This document shows, one piece after another, positions 8,225-17,227 of a stretch of DNA of 64,000 bases. The stretch spans positions 1 to 64,000 of the forward strand of contig NZ_MBEU01000014.1 in assembly GCF_001954275.1 (NCBI RefSeq), read 5' to 3'. Under the pieces are notes generated by a model. That model saw only the letters and a list, made by a program, of their open reading frames with translations, ran no database searches and had not been told where the DNA came from. Both the position numbers and the translations under genes were made by a program. This DNA is from Mycobacterium sp. IS-836 (GTDB taxonomy: Bacteria; Actinomycetota; Actinomycetes; Mycobacteriales; Mycobacteriaceae). Every line of letters starts with the position of its first letter. Within the stretch, counting starts at the first letter, position 1.

Positions 8225-9908
8225 CCCGCTCCTCGCAGCCTGGAGTCTGCTGCGCCCGCGCCTGCCGCGCATCCTGGCGGCCATCGCGCTGGGCGTGCTG
8301 TCGCTGGGCAGCGCGCTGGCGCTGGCCGGGATTTCGGCATGGCTGATCACGCGGGCATGGCAGATGCCCCCGGTGCTGGACCTGTCCGTCGCGGTCGTGT
8401 TGGTGCGCGCGTTCGCGATTTCGCGGGGGGTGCTGCACTACTGCGAGCGACTGGCCACCCACGACACCGCGCTGCGCGCGGCCGGCACCGCCCGGGCGCA
8501 GATCTATCACCGGCTCGCCCACGGGCCGGCTTCGGCCGCGGTTCGGATGCGCAGCGGTGAGTTGGTGGCACGGGTGGGCGCCGATGTCGACGAACTGGCC
8601 GACGTCCTGGTTCGTGCGCTCGTCCCGATCGGTGTCGCGGCGGTGCTGGCCCTGGCGGCGACCGCGACCGTCGCGGCGATATCGCTACCGGCCGCCGTGG
8701 TGCTGGCGGTCTGCTTGCTGATCGCCGGTGTCGTGGCGCCGCGGCTGGCCGGGAGGGCCGCCGCGACGCAGGAAGAGTTTGCGCGCCAACATCATTCGGA
8801 GCGTGACACGTCGGCCATGCTCGCCCTCGAACACGCGCCCGAGCTTCGCGTCGCCGGCGTGCTACCTGATGTCATCGCGGAATCGCAACGGCGCCAGCGC
8901 GCTTGGGGCGCCGCACTCGATGCCGCCGCACGGCCGGCCGCCATCGCCGAGGCGGTGCCCACCGCCGCCATCGGGGTTAGCGTGCTCGGCGCGGTGGCGG
9001 CCGGGATCGGGATGGCGCACGCGGTCGCACCCACGACGCTGGCCGTGCTGATGTTGTTGCCCCTGTCCGCGTTCGAGGCGATGACTCCCCTCCCGGTCGC
9101 CGCGGTCCAGTTGACGCGGTCGCGGATCGCCGCGTGTCGCTTGCTCGACCTCGCCCCCGCCGACAGCCACGCCGAGCCCATGCAGCCGCAACCGGCTGGC
9201 GCCGGGTGCTTGTCCGCCGATGTCGTTTCCGGTCACGGGGATTCGGCGCGGTCAACCAGGGCGCGGCTAGACCTGCCGCCGGGCGCGCGGCTGGCGGTCA
9301 CCGGCGCCAGCGGTTCGGGAAAGACGACGCTGCTGATGACACTCGCCGGGCTGATGCCCCCACTGGACGGGCGGGTACTGCTGGACGGAACCGATCTCGA
9401 CCAGCTCGACGAAGCCGAGTTACACCGCATCGTCACGTTTTTCGCCGAGGACGCGCACATCTTCGCCACCACCGTCCGCGACAACCTGCTGGTGGTCCGT
9501 GGCGACTGCCATGACGACGAACTGGTGGCCGCGCTGGACTCGGTCGGGCTCGGCGGCTGGCTCGCCACCCTGCCCGACGGCCTGTCGACGGTGTTGACGG
9601 GTGGCGCACAGGCGATCTCGGCGGGCCAGCGCAGGCGGCTGCTGCTGGCCCGGGCGAAGCTCTCACCCGCCCGGATCGTGCTGCTCGACGAGCCCACCGA
9701 GCACCTCGACGCGATCGACGCCGAACGGGTGCTGCGCGAGCTGCTGACCCACGGCGCAGCGTTAATCCCCAGCGACAGAACGGTCGTGGTGGCCACTCAC
9801 CACTTGCCGGAAGGGCTTGATTGTCCCGAACTACGCGTCGAGCACTCAGCGATGGCGTCGCCGCGGCATGAACTCCAGCGTGAGCAGCACGAACACCAGC
9901 GGAACTAA
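8211..9908 (+). CDS. cydC: Heterodimeric ABC exporter subunit CydC (cytochrome bd assembly)
   Basis: The 565-residue protein is the partner of CydD. It has six membrane helices, then an ATPase domain with Walker A GASGSGKTT, signature SAGQRRRLLLA and Walker B IVLLDEPTEHLD. ATG 8211 overlaps the end of cydD by 14 nt, so translation is probably coupled. The last about 20 codons (ASPRHELQREQHEHQRN) are hydrophilic and overlap, on the opposite strand, the 3' end of the membrane protein gene at 9846, an unusual 63-nt convergent overlap. Confidence 0.93.
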   Translation: MRRSDPLLAAWSLLRPRLPRILAAIALGVLSLGSALALAGISAWLITRAWQMPPVLDLSVAVVLVRAFAISRGVLHYCERLATHDTALRAAGTARAQIYHRLAHGPASAAVRMRSGELVARVGADVDELADVLVRALVPIGVAAVLALAATATVAAISLPAAVVLAVCLLIAGVVAPRLAGRAAATQEEFARQHHSERDTSAMLALEHAPELRVAGVLPDVIAESQRRQRAWGAALDAAARPAAIAEAVPTAAIGVSVLGAVAAGIGMAHAVAPTTLAVLMLLPLSAFEAMTPLPVAAVQLTRSRIAACRLLDLAPADSHAEPMQPQPAGAGCLSADVVSGHGDSARSTRARLDLPPGARLAVTGASGSGKTTLLMTLAGLMPPLDGRVLLDGTDLDQLDEAELHRIVTFFAEDAHIFATTVRDNLLVVRGDCHDDELVAALDSVGLGGWLATLPDGLSTVLTGGAQAISAGQRRRLLLARAKLSPARIVLLDEPTEHLDAIDAERVLRELLTHGAALIPSDRTVVVATHHLPEGLDCPELRVEHSAMASPRHELQREQHEHQRN

Positions 9909-11243
9909 CTGCGTCACCGATATCAGCGCGTAGCGCCGGGCATCCAACGCGTGGAACTTGCGCACGTACCGGTACAACGACTCGAGCGCGATCAACGGAT
10001 CCAGCACGTGGATCAGCCGGTAGAAAATGCGCTGCAGCCGCCCACGATTCTTGTCGTCGAAAATCTCCGGGAACGCCGCGAACGACAGCGATACCCGCTG
10101 CGCCCCAGCCTCTTTGCCGGCCATGATCATGTCGACGCTGAGACGTTCGTCGATCCCGTTGGGCGCGCCGCGGCGCCGCCACGGCACGTCGAGGCTGATG
10201 TCGCTGCCGCCGCCCGCGGTCGCGTAACGGTGAAAGCCCTGTACCTTCCCGGTGGCATCCCGGGCGAGGATCAGCCGTATGCCGGGGAACCGGCCCTCCA
10301 GCACGCCGTCGAGGTTCATGTAGAAGCCGCGGTCGGTATGGGCGCCGCTGGGTGACGCGTGCACCACGTCGGTCAGTTCGGCCAGCAGCCGGTCGTCGAG
10401 TTCCTGCTCGGCGACGATCTCGGTGGTGATGCCGGCGTTGTGGGTGCGCTTGACCGCCTGACGCAGGTTGCGGAACTTGCGGCCCACCATGTCGAAGCGG
10501 GAGACGTTGACGACGACATCGCGGCCGATCGGGACCGCGCGCAGCGATTGTCCGAGCACCCTCGCGTCCATCCACAGCTCGAGACGCCGGTCGCTGCAGC
10601 CCACTACCGCGATTCGCCAGCCGTGCATCCGACACATCGCGGCGAAGTCGGCGACTAATTCGGGGAAACGCGCCGCGTCACCGATCGGGTCGCCCCCGAC
10701 CACCGCGAACCCCATCCGCGTCCGGTACGCCAGCGCCGCGGTTCCGTCGGCGTTGAAGTGGTAGCTCTTGCCCGTCTGCATGGCGAACGGCGCCAGTGGG
10801 TCGTCGCTGGTGGCATCGATCAGGGCCCACGCCCGGGGCAGATCTTCTGGTCGCGGATGCGATGAAGTCGGCCACATCAGCACCAGTCCGGAGCTGGCGA
10901 TCAGCACGTCACCGAGCAGATCGAAGGACAGCACGTGCGAACCGAAGCCCGCCAACACAAACAGGGCGGCCGCGGCCGCATGCATGGTCGTGACCGGGCG
11001 GCCCAGGAAGATCCCACGTGCAATGAACATCACAGCGGCCAGCACCGTCAGCGACCATCCCAGCCGACCGGCGTAGTGCCACTCCGGATTGTGGTGGTGC
11101 CGGGCGAGGATCGCGATCAGCCAGCAGGCGGCGCTGAACAATGCCAAGGCTCCGAAACAGCGCGCGGCGAGCGAATCGACGTGAACGACAACGCGTTCGC
11201 GCGCGCGCAACCTTGGTAGGACTTCGACCGGCGGTCCGTTCAC
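9846..11243 (-). CDS. Membrane protein with MprF C-terminal-like (DUF2156) domain
   Basis: The 465-residue protein has four or five N-terminal membrane helices (residues about 25-125), a soluble GNAT-like DUF2156 domain (about 140-410) and a last membrane helix near the C-terminus. DUF2156 is the aminoacyl-transfer domain of lysyl/alanyl-phosphatidylglycerol synthases; landmarks are FRNLRQAVKR and the DVPWRRRGAPNGIDE stretch. It may therefore transfer an aminoacyl group to a lipid, but the acceptor is unknown. It corresponds to Rv1619 by position. GTG 11243 has GGGAGGTGAG just upstream. Its 3' end overlaps cydC by 63 nt. Confidence 0.75.
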   Translation of the reverse strand: MNGPPVEVLPRLRARERVVVHVDSLAARCFGALALFSAACWLIAILARHHHNPEWHYAGRLGWSLTVLAAVMFIARGIFLGRPVTTMHAAAAALFVLAGFGSHVLSFDLLGDVLIASSGLVLMWPTSSHPRPEDLPRAWALIDATSDDPLAPFAMQTGKSYHFNADGTAALAYRTRMGFAVVGGDPIGDAARFPELVADFAAMCRMHGWRIAVVGCSDRRLELWMDARVLGQSLRAVPIGRDVVVNVSRFDMVGRKFRNLRQAVKRTHNAGITTEIVAEQELDDRLLAELTDVVHASPSGAHTDRGFYMNLDGVLEGRFPGIRLILARDATGKVQGFHRYATAGGGSDISLDVPWRRRGAPNGIDERLSVDMIMAGKEAGAQRVSLSFAAFPEIFDDKNRGRLQRIFYRLIHVLDPLIALESLYRYVRKFHALDARRYALISVTQLVPLVFVLLTLEFMPRRRHR

Positions 11244-11354
11244 ATCTCACCTCCCGATGCGCTGACCTTCAGCTGGGCGGCTCGCTTGCCGCATGTCCCA
11301 TCGAATACCCGGCTTGTAAAAACTTACGCCTGATCACGGCTGTTTTCACCCGTA

Positions 11355-11372
11355 ATCGGACGCATGTCCGAT
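11355..11372. promoter_or_regulatory. Perfect 7-bp-arm palindrome upstream of the DUF2156 gene
   Basis: ATCGGAC (11355-11361) and GTCCGAT (11366-11372) form a perfect inverted repeat around GCAT. It lies in the 145-nt gap between tesB and the DUF2156 membrane protein, about 110 nt upstream of the latter's start. The size fits a dimeric repressor site; the regulator is not known. Confidence 0.4.
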
Positions 11373-11388
11373 AGGTATCCTGTGCTGT

Positions 11389-12264
11389 CTATCGGCGCCG
11401 GGGCGGAAAGTATTTCAGCACGCCTTCCTGGGCCACCGTGGCCACGAGCTGGCCGGAGCGATCGAAGAAGTGTCCGGTGCCCAGCCCGCGCGAGTCCGCG
11501 GCGACCGGCGAGGACGTCGAATACAACACCCAGTCGTTGATGTCGACCTGCCGGTGAAACCACACGGAGTGGTTGGCGGAGGCCGCAAAGATACGGTCGA
11601 AGCCCCACGACAGCCCGTGAGTGGTGATGACCGAGTCCAGCACGGTGGTATCGGAGGAGTACACCATCGTCGCCGTGTGCAGCACGGGATCGTCGGGCAT
11701 CGTCCCCAGCGCCTTGACCCAGACCCGGTTGTAGGCAAGGCGGTCGCCCTTGTCCCGCATCACCCACGCCGGGTCGTTGGTGTAGCGCCATTCGATCGGC
11801 TGCAAGGCGTTGACGAAGTGCGGGACGGTCTCCTCGTAGCCCTGCAGCAGCTCGCGGAGCGGCGGCTGGGTGTGGGGCTCCGGCACCGGCGGCGGTTCGA
11901 CGGCGTGCTCAAGGCCCGGGCCCCCGGCCATGTACGAGATCATCGCGGTGGACAGCAGCGTGCCGTCCTGTACCGCGTCGACGCGCCGGTTGGCGAAGCG
12001 CCGCTCGTCACGCAGCGGCACGACGTGGAATTCGATGTCCTTGGCGGTGTCGCCGCCGTTGATGAAGTGCACCGAAAGTGCGCTGGGCGGCAGGTCGTCC
12101 CGGATCAGCGTGCGGCTGCTCGCGACGAACGATTGCGCCATGAGCTGGCCGCCGAAGGTCCGCAACGGGTTCTTGCTGGGATGTGAACCGACGAACACTT
12201 CATCGGATACGCGGTTGAGGTCGAGTACCGCCAGCAGCTCCTCGAAATCGTTGCCAGCCGGCAC
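11389..12264 (-). CDS. tesB: Acyl-CoA thioesterase II
   Basis: The 291-residue protein is a double hot-dog thioesterase that hydrolyses medium- and long-chain acyl-CoA to free acid and CoA. N-terminal landmarks are SHPSKNPLRTFGGQLMAQ and VHFINGGD; the second hot-dog has NHSVWFHR and ends with ATVAQEGV, which carries the conserved catalytic glutamine. It matches TesB1 (Rv1618) of M. tuberculosis. GTG 12264 lies 22 nt after the pyruvate kinase stop on the same strand, so the two are probably cotranscribed. Confidence 0.93.
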   Translation of the reverse strand: MPAGNDFEELLAVLDLNRVSDEVFVGSHPSKNPLRTFGGQLMAQSFVASSRTLIRDDLPPSALSVHFINGGDTAKDIEFHVVPLRDERRFANRRVDAVQDGTLLSTAMISYMAGGPGLEHAVEPPPVPEPHTQPPLRELLQGYEETVPHFVNALQPIEWRYTNDPAWVMRDKGDRLAYNRVWVKALGTMPDDPVLHTATMVYSSDTTVLDSVITTHGLSWGFDRIFAASANHSVWFHRQVDINDWVLYSTSSPVAADSRGLGTGHFFDRSGQLVATVAQEGVLKYFPPRRR

Positions 12265-12286
12265 AGGCCTGCCCGCCCCCTGTCGA

Positions 12287-13705
12287 TTAGACGTCGTCCT
12301 CCCCGATCCGGTGCACGTGGATCAGGTTGGTCGAGCCTACTGTGCCCGGCGGCGCGCCCGCGACGATGACCACCAGGTCGCCGCGCTTGTAGCGGCCGAG
12401 TTCCAGAAGCGACTTGTCGACCTGACGAATCATGCCGTCGGTCGAGGTCATCATCGGGACGATGAACGTCTCGGTTCCCCACGTCATGGCGAGCTGGCTG
12501 CGCACCTCGGGCCATGCGGTGAACGCGAGCAGGGGCAGCGGCGTGTGCAGGCGCGCCAGTCGCTTCACCGTGTCACCCGACTGGGTGAACGCGACCAGCG
12601 CCTTGGCGTCGAGCCGCTCGCCGATGTCGCGGGCGGCGTAGGAAATCACTCCGCGCTTGGTGCGCGGCACATGCGTCAACGGCGGAGCGGCCGTCGAATT
12701 CTCCTCGACCGCGCATACGATCCGCGACATCGTCCGCACGGCCGCCAGCGGATACTTGCCCACCGCGGTTTCGCCGGAGAGCATCAGCGCGTCGGCGCCG
12801 TCGAGCACCGCGTTGGCGACGTCGGAGGCCTCGGCCCGGGTGGGTCGCGAGTTCTCGATCATGGAGTCGAGCATCTGAGTCGCCACGATGACGGGTTTTG
12901 CGTTCTCCCTTGCGATCTGGATGGCCCGCTTCTGCACCAGCGGAACCTCTTCCAGGGGGAGCTCGACGCCCAGGTCGCCACGGGCCACCATGATGGCGTC
13001 GAAGGCCAGCACGATGGCTTCGAGATTGTCGACGGCTTCGGGCTTTTCGAGTTTGGCGATCACCGGCACCCGGCGGCCGATCCGATCCATGATCTCGTGG
13101 ACCAGCTCGACATCGGACGGCGAGCGCACGAAGGACAGCGCGACGAGGTCGACGCCGAGGTTCAGCGCGAAGGTGAGATCCTCGATGTCCTTCTCGGACA
13201 AGGCGGGGGCGGACACGTTCATGCCGGGTAGCGACATGCCCTTGTTGTTGCTCACCGGGCCGCCTTCGACGACGGTGCAGACCACGTCGTCGCCGTCGAT
13301 CGCCTCGACCACCAGCCCGACCTTGCCGTCGTCGATCAGGATCCGGTCACCGACGACGGCGTCCTTGGCCAATTTCTTGTAGGCCGTCGACACCCGGTCG
13401 TGGCTGCCTTCGCAGTCGGCGACGGTGATCCGGACAGTTTCACCGTCGGCCCAGTAGGTCGGCCCGGTGGCGAAGCGCCCGAGCCGGATCTTGGGGCCCT
13501 GCAAGTCGGCCAGCACGCCCACCGCGCGGCCGGTCGCGTCCGAGGCGTTGCGCACCCGCTCGTAGGCGGCTTTGTGGTCGGCGTAGTCGCCGTGGCTGAA
13601 GTTCATTCGGGCGACGTCCATTCCGGCCTCGACCAGCGCCAGGATCAACTCGTCCGATTCGGTTGCAGGGCCAAGGGTGCAGACGATCTTCCCGCGTCTA
13701 CTCAC
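12287..13705 (-). CDS. pyk: Pyruvate kinase
   Basis: The 472-residue enzyme makes pyruvate and ATP from phosphoenolpyruvate and ADP, the last glycolytic step. It shows the N-terminal RRGKIVCTLGPA, the substrate-site MNFSHG, the active-site lysine segment VIAKLEKPEAV and the signature MVARGDLGVELP, then an allosteric C-terminal domain. The length equals that of PykA (Rv1617). The GTG start at 13705 lies 8 nt after TATGCT (13719-13714 on the minus strand), a possible -10 with little or no leader. Confidence 0.96.
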   Translation of the reverse strand: MSRRGKIVCTLGPATESDELILALVEAGMDVARMNFSHGDYADHKAAYERVRNASDATGRAVGVLADLQGPKIRLGRFATGPTYWADGETVRITVADCEGSHDRVSTAYKKLAKDAVVGDRILIDDGKVGLVVEAIDGDDVVCTVVEGGPVSNNKGMSLPGMNVSAPALSEKDIEDLTFALNLGVDLVALSFVRSPSDVELVHEIMDRIGRRVPVIAKLEKPEAVDNLEAIVLAFDAIMVARGDLGVELPLEEVPLVQKRAIQIARENAKPVIVATQMLDSMIENSRPTRAEASDVANAVLDGADALMLSGETAVGKYPLAAVRTMSRIVCAVEENSTAAPPLTHVPRTKRGVISYAARDIGERLDAKALVAFTQSGDTVKRLARLHTPLPLLAFTAWPEVRSQLAMTWGTETFIVPMMTSTDGMIRQVDKSLLELGRYKRGDLVVIVAGAPPGTVGSTNLIHVHRIGEDDV

Positions 13706-13763
13706 GGCGACCCAGCATAGTCGTGCTCTTCGTTATCGGGATGACCCGACGGTGGCGGCACGG

Positions 13764-14186
13764 TTACCCGCTGAGAATCGTCGGGACCAGTGGAAATCCG
13801 GGCAGGTTGCGGGTCACCGTCCACACCGCCGCCGCGACGACGACGGTCACCACCGCGGGCACCGAGAGCCAAGGCCGCCCCTGACGCCGGCGCAGCACGA
13901 TCCAACCGGCCAGCGCGGGGATACCGACCAGCAGGAAGAGGTTGTCGTTGATGGTGGCGACGAGGTCACCGTGCAGCAGGTCGTGCGTCATCCGGAGCCC
14001 GCCGCAAAACGGGCAATTCCATCCGGTGAGCCACTTGAACGGGCACTGCGGATACAGCGAGTGGGTGTTGTGCGGGTCGACGAAGCCCACGTAGCCGAGT
14101 GCGCCGGCAAGCAGCGCGCCACTCCCGGCGGCGGCATACACGCGACGACGGCGGCTCAGGGTCTGGGAAGTGGGATTAGGTTCCAT
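13764..14186 (-). CDS. DUF2752 family membrane protein
   Basis: The 140-residue protein has three hydrophobic helices (about 17-37, 80-97, 106-125) and the DUF2752 signature YPQCPFKWLTGWNCPFCGGL with its paired cysteines, followed by R-x-x-H. The function of the family is unknown. The start at ATG 14186 overlaps the end of the TM2-domain gene by 11 nt, so both are likely expressed together. It corresponds in position to Rv1616. Confidence 0.8.
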   Translation of the reverse strand: MEPNPTSQTLSRRRRVYAAAGSGALLAGALGYVGFVDPHNTHSLYPQCPFKWLTGWNCPFCGGLRMTHDLLHGDLVATINDNLFLLVGIPALAGWIVLRRRQGRPWLSVPAVVTVVVAAAVWTVTRNLPGFPLVPTILSG

Positions 14187-14568
14187 CGCGCAACGGGCGG
14201 CCCTGTGGGTCGGGGACCTTGTCGGTCAATATCAAGATGGCGTCGACGATGCTCCAAATCAGCCCGACCCCGCAGGTGAGCCATCCCACGAGCAGCTGGG
14301 CGACGCCCACGCCGACGTCTCCGATGTAGAAGCGGCCGATCCCTCCGACGCCGACCAAACTGAGCAGCTGTAGGAGGCCCGCGGTGGTCTTCGACTTGTC
14401 CGAGAACGGTTGTCCGGTCACCGGATGGCGGCCGAAGGGCGCGGTCGGGTCGTAATACGGGCTGGGCGCAGGATATTGCGGATAGGGCGGCGGATACCCG
14501 GGCCCGGGCGGAGGCGGCTGTTGCGCCGCCGGGTCGGACCCAGCGTCGTGCCACGGCTGATCAGTCAC
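14176..14568 (-). CDS. TM2 domain membrane protein with Pro-rich N-terminus
   Basis: The protein begins with a proline- and tyrosine-rich cytoplasmic stretch (PPPPGPGYPPPYPQYPAP) and then has a TM2 domain: two helices, the first with GVGGIGRFYIGD, the second with LIWSIVDAILIL. TM2 proteins are widespread in actinobacteria and of unknown role. GTG 14568 is chosen because it gives the common MTDQP start and lies 6 nt after CATGCT; the frame can also be read from ATG 14628, giving 20 more residues without SD. It is the Rv1615 counterpart. Confidence 0.75.
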   Translation of the reverse strand: MTDQPWHDAGSDPAAQQPPPPGPGYPPPYPQYPAPSPYYDPTAPFGRHPVTGQPFSDKSKTTAGLLQLLSLVGVGGIGRFYIGDVGVGVAQLLVGWLTCGVGLIWSIVDAILILTDKVPDPQGRPLRDGT

Positions 14569-14666
14569 GTCTTCAGCATGCCCCACTGGTCCGCCGAACG
14601 TCGACTGGTCGGGCGGAAATCCGCACATCTCGCGCAGCGACTCGACGCTGGACGAGGTCGGGGCTG

Positions 14667-16418
14667 TTAGCGGTCCCTACGGTTGCGCAGTCGAAAGCGC
14701 AGGCGCCGCCGCGTGGAGCCAGACTCGGCTTTCGCTGCGGTGCCGGCGTCTGCCGGTGCCGGCGATGCGGGTTCCCCCGGCTCTCCCCGATCCTCTGCTA
14801 CCGGCTCCGCCGACTCCGACTCTGCCTGCGGCTCTTCGGATTTGGGCTCCTCGGCTTCGGCGTCTTCGGCTTCGGGCTCGTCGGCTTCGGGCTCGTCGGC
14901 TTCGGTCTCGACCTCGTCGATCTCGGTTTCGGTTTCCGCCTCGGCCTCTTCGGTCTCCGCCTCGGGCTCCTCGGCTTCAGGCTCTTCGGCTTCGGGCTCC
15001 TCGGCTTCAAGTTCTTCGGCTTCGGGCTCCTCGGCTTCAAGTTCTTCGGCTTCGGGCTCCTCCGCTTCGGCTTCGGCGGCCTCGGTCACGACGGCTTCTG
15101 CCTCCGCGTCGTCGGGCTCCGCGCGTTCGGCTTCCATCGCCTCCGCTACGGCCGCCTCGGCCTCCGCGACTTCGGGTTCGGCGCTTTCGGATTCGTCGGC
15201 CACGGCCTCCGGCTCTTCGGCCTCCGCAGGCTCCGGCTCGGCCTCCTTCTCGGCCTCCTCCTCGACTTCAGACTCTTCGACCTCGACCTCCGCCTCTTCG
15301 TCCCCAGGCCCTTCGGGCTCGGCCTGGGTCTTGACCGTTTCCGGCTCCGCGACTTCAGCTTCGACGGCTTCAGTTTCGACGGCTTCGTCTTCGCGGTCTT
15401 TGGACTCGGCGGCTTTGGACTCGGTGGCTTTCTCGAGTTCAGTCGTTTCCGCATCCGCCGCCGCACCGCTCGCCGCCCCGGATGCCGAAGCGACAGCGGC
15501 GAGCTCGTCCGCGGGCTCGGGCTCGGCTTCGGGCAACTCCTCGTCGACGTACTCGGTGCCGCGCAGGCTCGCGGGATCCTCCCGGCCCTTCGGCGCCAGC
15601 ACGAGGTAAACCACCGCCCCGATGAACACGAAGGTCGATGTGAACGAATTGATTCGGATCCCCGCGATGTGGGTGGCCGTGTCGTCGCGCAGCAGCTCCA
15701 CACAGAATCGCCCGACGCAGTAGCCCGCCACGTAGATCGCGAACAACCGCCCATGGCCCAAGCTGAATCGCCGGTCCAGATAGATCAGTGCGACGAATAC
15801 CAGGACATTCCAAATCAATTCGTACAGAAAGGTCGGCTGCACGACCAGCGCCAGCTGCCCGGTCGACACACCGTCGAGCGAATGCGGGTCGATGTATCCC
15901 GCGGGATCGCGACGGTAGAAGATCTCCAGGCCCCACGGCAGCGTGGTCTCCCGGCCGTAGAGCTCCTGGTTGAAGTAATTCCCGAGCCGACCGATGGCCT
16001 GCGCCAAGATGATTCCGGGAGCAACGGCGTCGGCGAAGGCCGGCAGCGGAATTCCGCGGCGCCGGCATGCGACCCACGCGCCGACCGCGCCGAGGGCGAC
16101 GGCGCCCCAGATGCCCAAGCCGCCGTCCCAGATTCGCAGGGCCGCGGCGGGCCCGGCTCCGCCCGGCCCGAAATAGGTCCGCCAATCGGTGGCCAGGTGA
16201 TAGAGCCTGCCGCCGATCAATCCGAAAGGCACCGCCCACAGGGCGATGTCGTAGATCACCCCGCGCTGGCCGCCGCGAGCCACCCAACGCCGGTCACCGA
16301 TCACCAGCGCGACGACGATGCCCGCGATGATGAAGAGCGCATAGGCGCGGATTGGTAACGGCCCCAAATGCCAGACGCCCTGCGACGGGCTGGGGAAATA
16401 GGTTGGCAACATCGTCAT
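14667..16418 (-). CDS. lgt: Prolipoprotein diacylglyceryl transferase with a giant acidic repeat tail
   Basis: Residues 1-275 are a complete Lgt, the membrane enzyme that moves diacylglycerol from phosphatidylglycerol to the lipobox cysteine of prolipoproteins. Landmarks are WDGGLGIWGA, GRLGNYFNQELYG and seven membrane helices. From about residue 290 to 583 there is a tail made almost only of Glu, Ala, Pro, Ser and Val, with EAEEPEAEELEAEEP-type repeats, closed by a basic end (RRRLRFRLRNRRDR). With 583 residues the protein is clearly longer than the M. tuberculosis enzyme (about 468 as remembered). ATG 16418 overlaps the trpA stop (ATGA), so lgt is translationally coupled to the trp genes; the longer upstream frame is an artefact. 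Confidence 0.93.
   Translation of the reverse strand: MTMLPTYFPSPSQGVWHLGPLPIRAYALFIIAGIVVALVIGDRRWVARGGQRGVIYDIALWAVPFGLIGGRLYHLATDWRTYFGPGGAGPAAALRIWDGGLGIWGAVALGAVGAWVACRRRGIPLPAFADAVAPGIILAQAIGRLGNYFNQELYGRETTLPWGLEIFYRRDPAGYIDPHSLDGVSTGQLALVVQPTFLYELIWNVLVFVALIYLDRRFSLGHGRLFAIYVAGYCVGRFCVELLRDDTATHIAGIRINSFTSTFVFIGAVVYLVLAPKGREDPASLRGTEYVDEELPEAEPEPADELAAVASASGAASGAAADAETTELEKATESKAAESKDREDEAVETEAVEAEVAEPETVKTQAEPEGPGDEEAEVEVEESEVEEEAEKEAEPEPAEAEEPEAVADESESAEPEVAEAEAAVAEAMEAERAEPDDAEAEAVVTEAAEAEAEEPEAEELEAEEPEAEELEAEEPEAEEPEAEEPEAETEEAEAETETEIDEVETEADEPEADEPEAEDAEAEEPKSEEPQAESESAEPVAEDRGEPGEPASPAPADAGTAAKAESGSTRRRLRFRLRNRRDR
14971..15060. repeat. Three tandem 30-bp units inside the lgt tail
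   Basis: Positions 15001-15030 and 15031-15060 are identical 30-mers beginning TCGGCTTCAAG, and 14971-15000 differs from them by two bases. Each unit is itself two related 15-mers and encodes a ten-residue Glu/Ala/Pro repeat of Lgt. Such exact in-frame repeats can gain or lose copies without breaking the reading frame. Confidence 0.85.
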
Positions 16419-17227
16419 GACGCGGACTCCCCCTGTCGCACACCCTCGGCGAGTTCCTCGGTCAGGGCGCGCAGCTTCGGCAATCCGTCGCCCAGCGCCG
16501 ACACCAACGCGGAACCGACAATCACACCGTCGGCGTAACTTCCGATCTGCGCGGCCTGCTCGCGCGAACGCACCCCCAGACCCACGCCGACGGGTATGTC
16601 CGACACCGCCCGAACCCTGCTCACCAATTCGGGTGCGGCCTGCGACACCGCGTCGCGGGCCCCGGTCACGCCCATCGTCGATGCCGCGTAAACGAATCCA
16701 CGCGAGGCTTCGATGGTGGTCACCAACCGCTGAGGCGTCGACGAGGGCGCGACGAGGAATATGCGATCCAACCGATGCGCTTCGGACGCCGCAACCCATT
16801 GCCCGGCCTCGTCGGGAATGAGGTCGGGGGTGATCAGGCCATGCCCACCGGCCGACGCCAGGTCACGCGCGAATGCGTCAATCCCATAGCGCAGCACCGG
16901 GTTCCAATAGGTCATCACCACAGCGCGTCCACCGGCCGAAGTGATCGCCTCGACCGCGGCGAGCGTATCGCGCACCCGCACACCCCCGTGCAATGCGGCC
17001 TCGGTGGCCCTGGCGATGGTGGGACCGTCCATCCCGGGATCCGAATACGGCACCCCGACTTCGATGAGATCGCAACCGGATTCGACGAGCGCGGTCATCG
17101 CCTGCAGGGAAGTCGGCACGTCCGGGTACCCGGTGGGCAGGTATCCAATCAGCGCCGCCCGGTTGTCCTTCCGGCAAGACTCAAACAGCGGCCCAAGCCT
17201 GCTGGCTTCGCTTTGTTCCACGGTCAT
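16415..17227 (-). CDS. trpA: Tryptophan synthase alpha chain
   Basis: The 270-residue TIM-barrel enzyme splits indole-3-glycerol phosphate into indole and glyceraldehyde 3-phosphate. The catalytic Glu is in [11 protein letters not shown] and the catalytic Asp in the same segment ([15 protein letters not shown]). The phosphate-binding end of the barrel is VGLGVRS and [12 protein letters not shown] 17227 overlaps the trpB stop by 4 nt, giving strict coupling with the beta chain; the upstream open frame is inside trpB and not used. Confidence 0.97.
   Translation of the reverse strand: MTVEQSEASRLGPLFESCRKDNRAALIGYLPTGYPDVPTSLQAMTALVESGCDLIEVGVPYSDPGMDGPTIARATEAALHGGVRVRDTLAAVEAITSAGGRAVVMTYWNPVLRYGIDAFARDLASAGGHGLITPDLIPDEAGQWVAASEAHRLDRIFLVAPSSTPQRLVTTIEASRGFVYAASTMGVTGARDAVSQAAPELVSRVRAVSDIPVGVGLGVRSREQAAQIGSYADGVIVGSALVSALGDGLPKLRALTEELAEGVRQGESAS

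Noticed and set aside
14683..15609. Long plus-strand open frame rich in Ser and Ala opposite lgt
   Set aside because: It is the antisense of the Glu/Ala repeat tail of lgt; periodic codons leave the other frames open.
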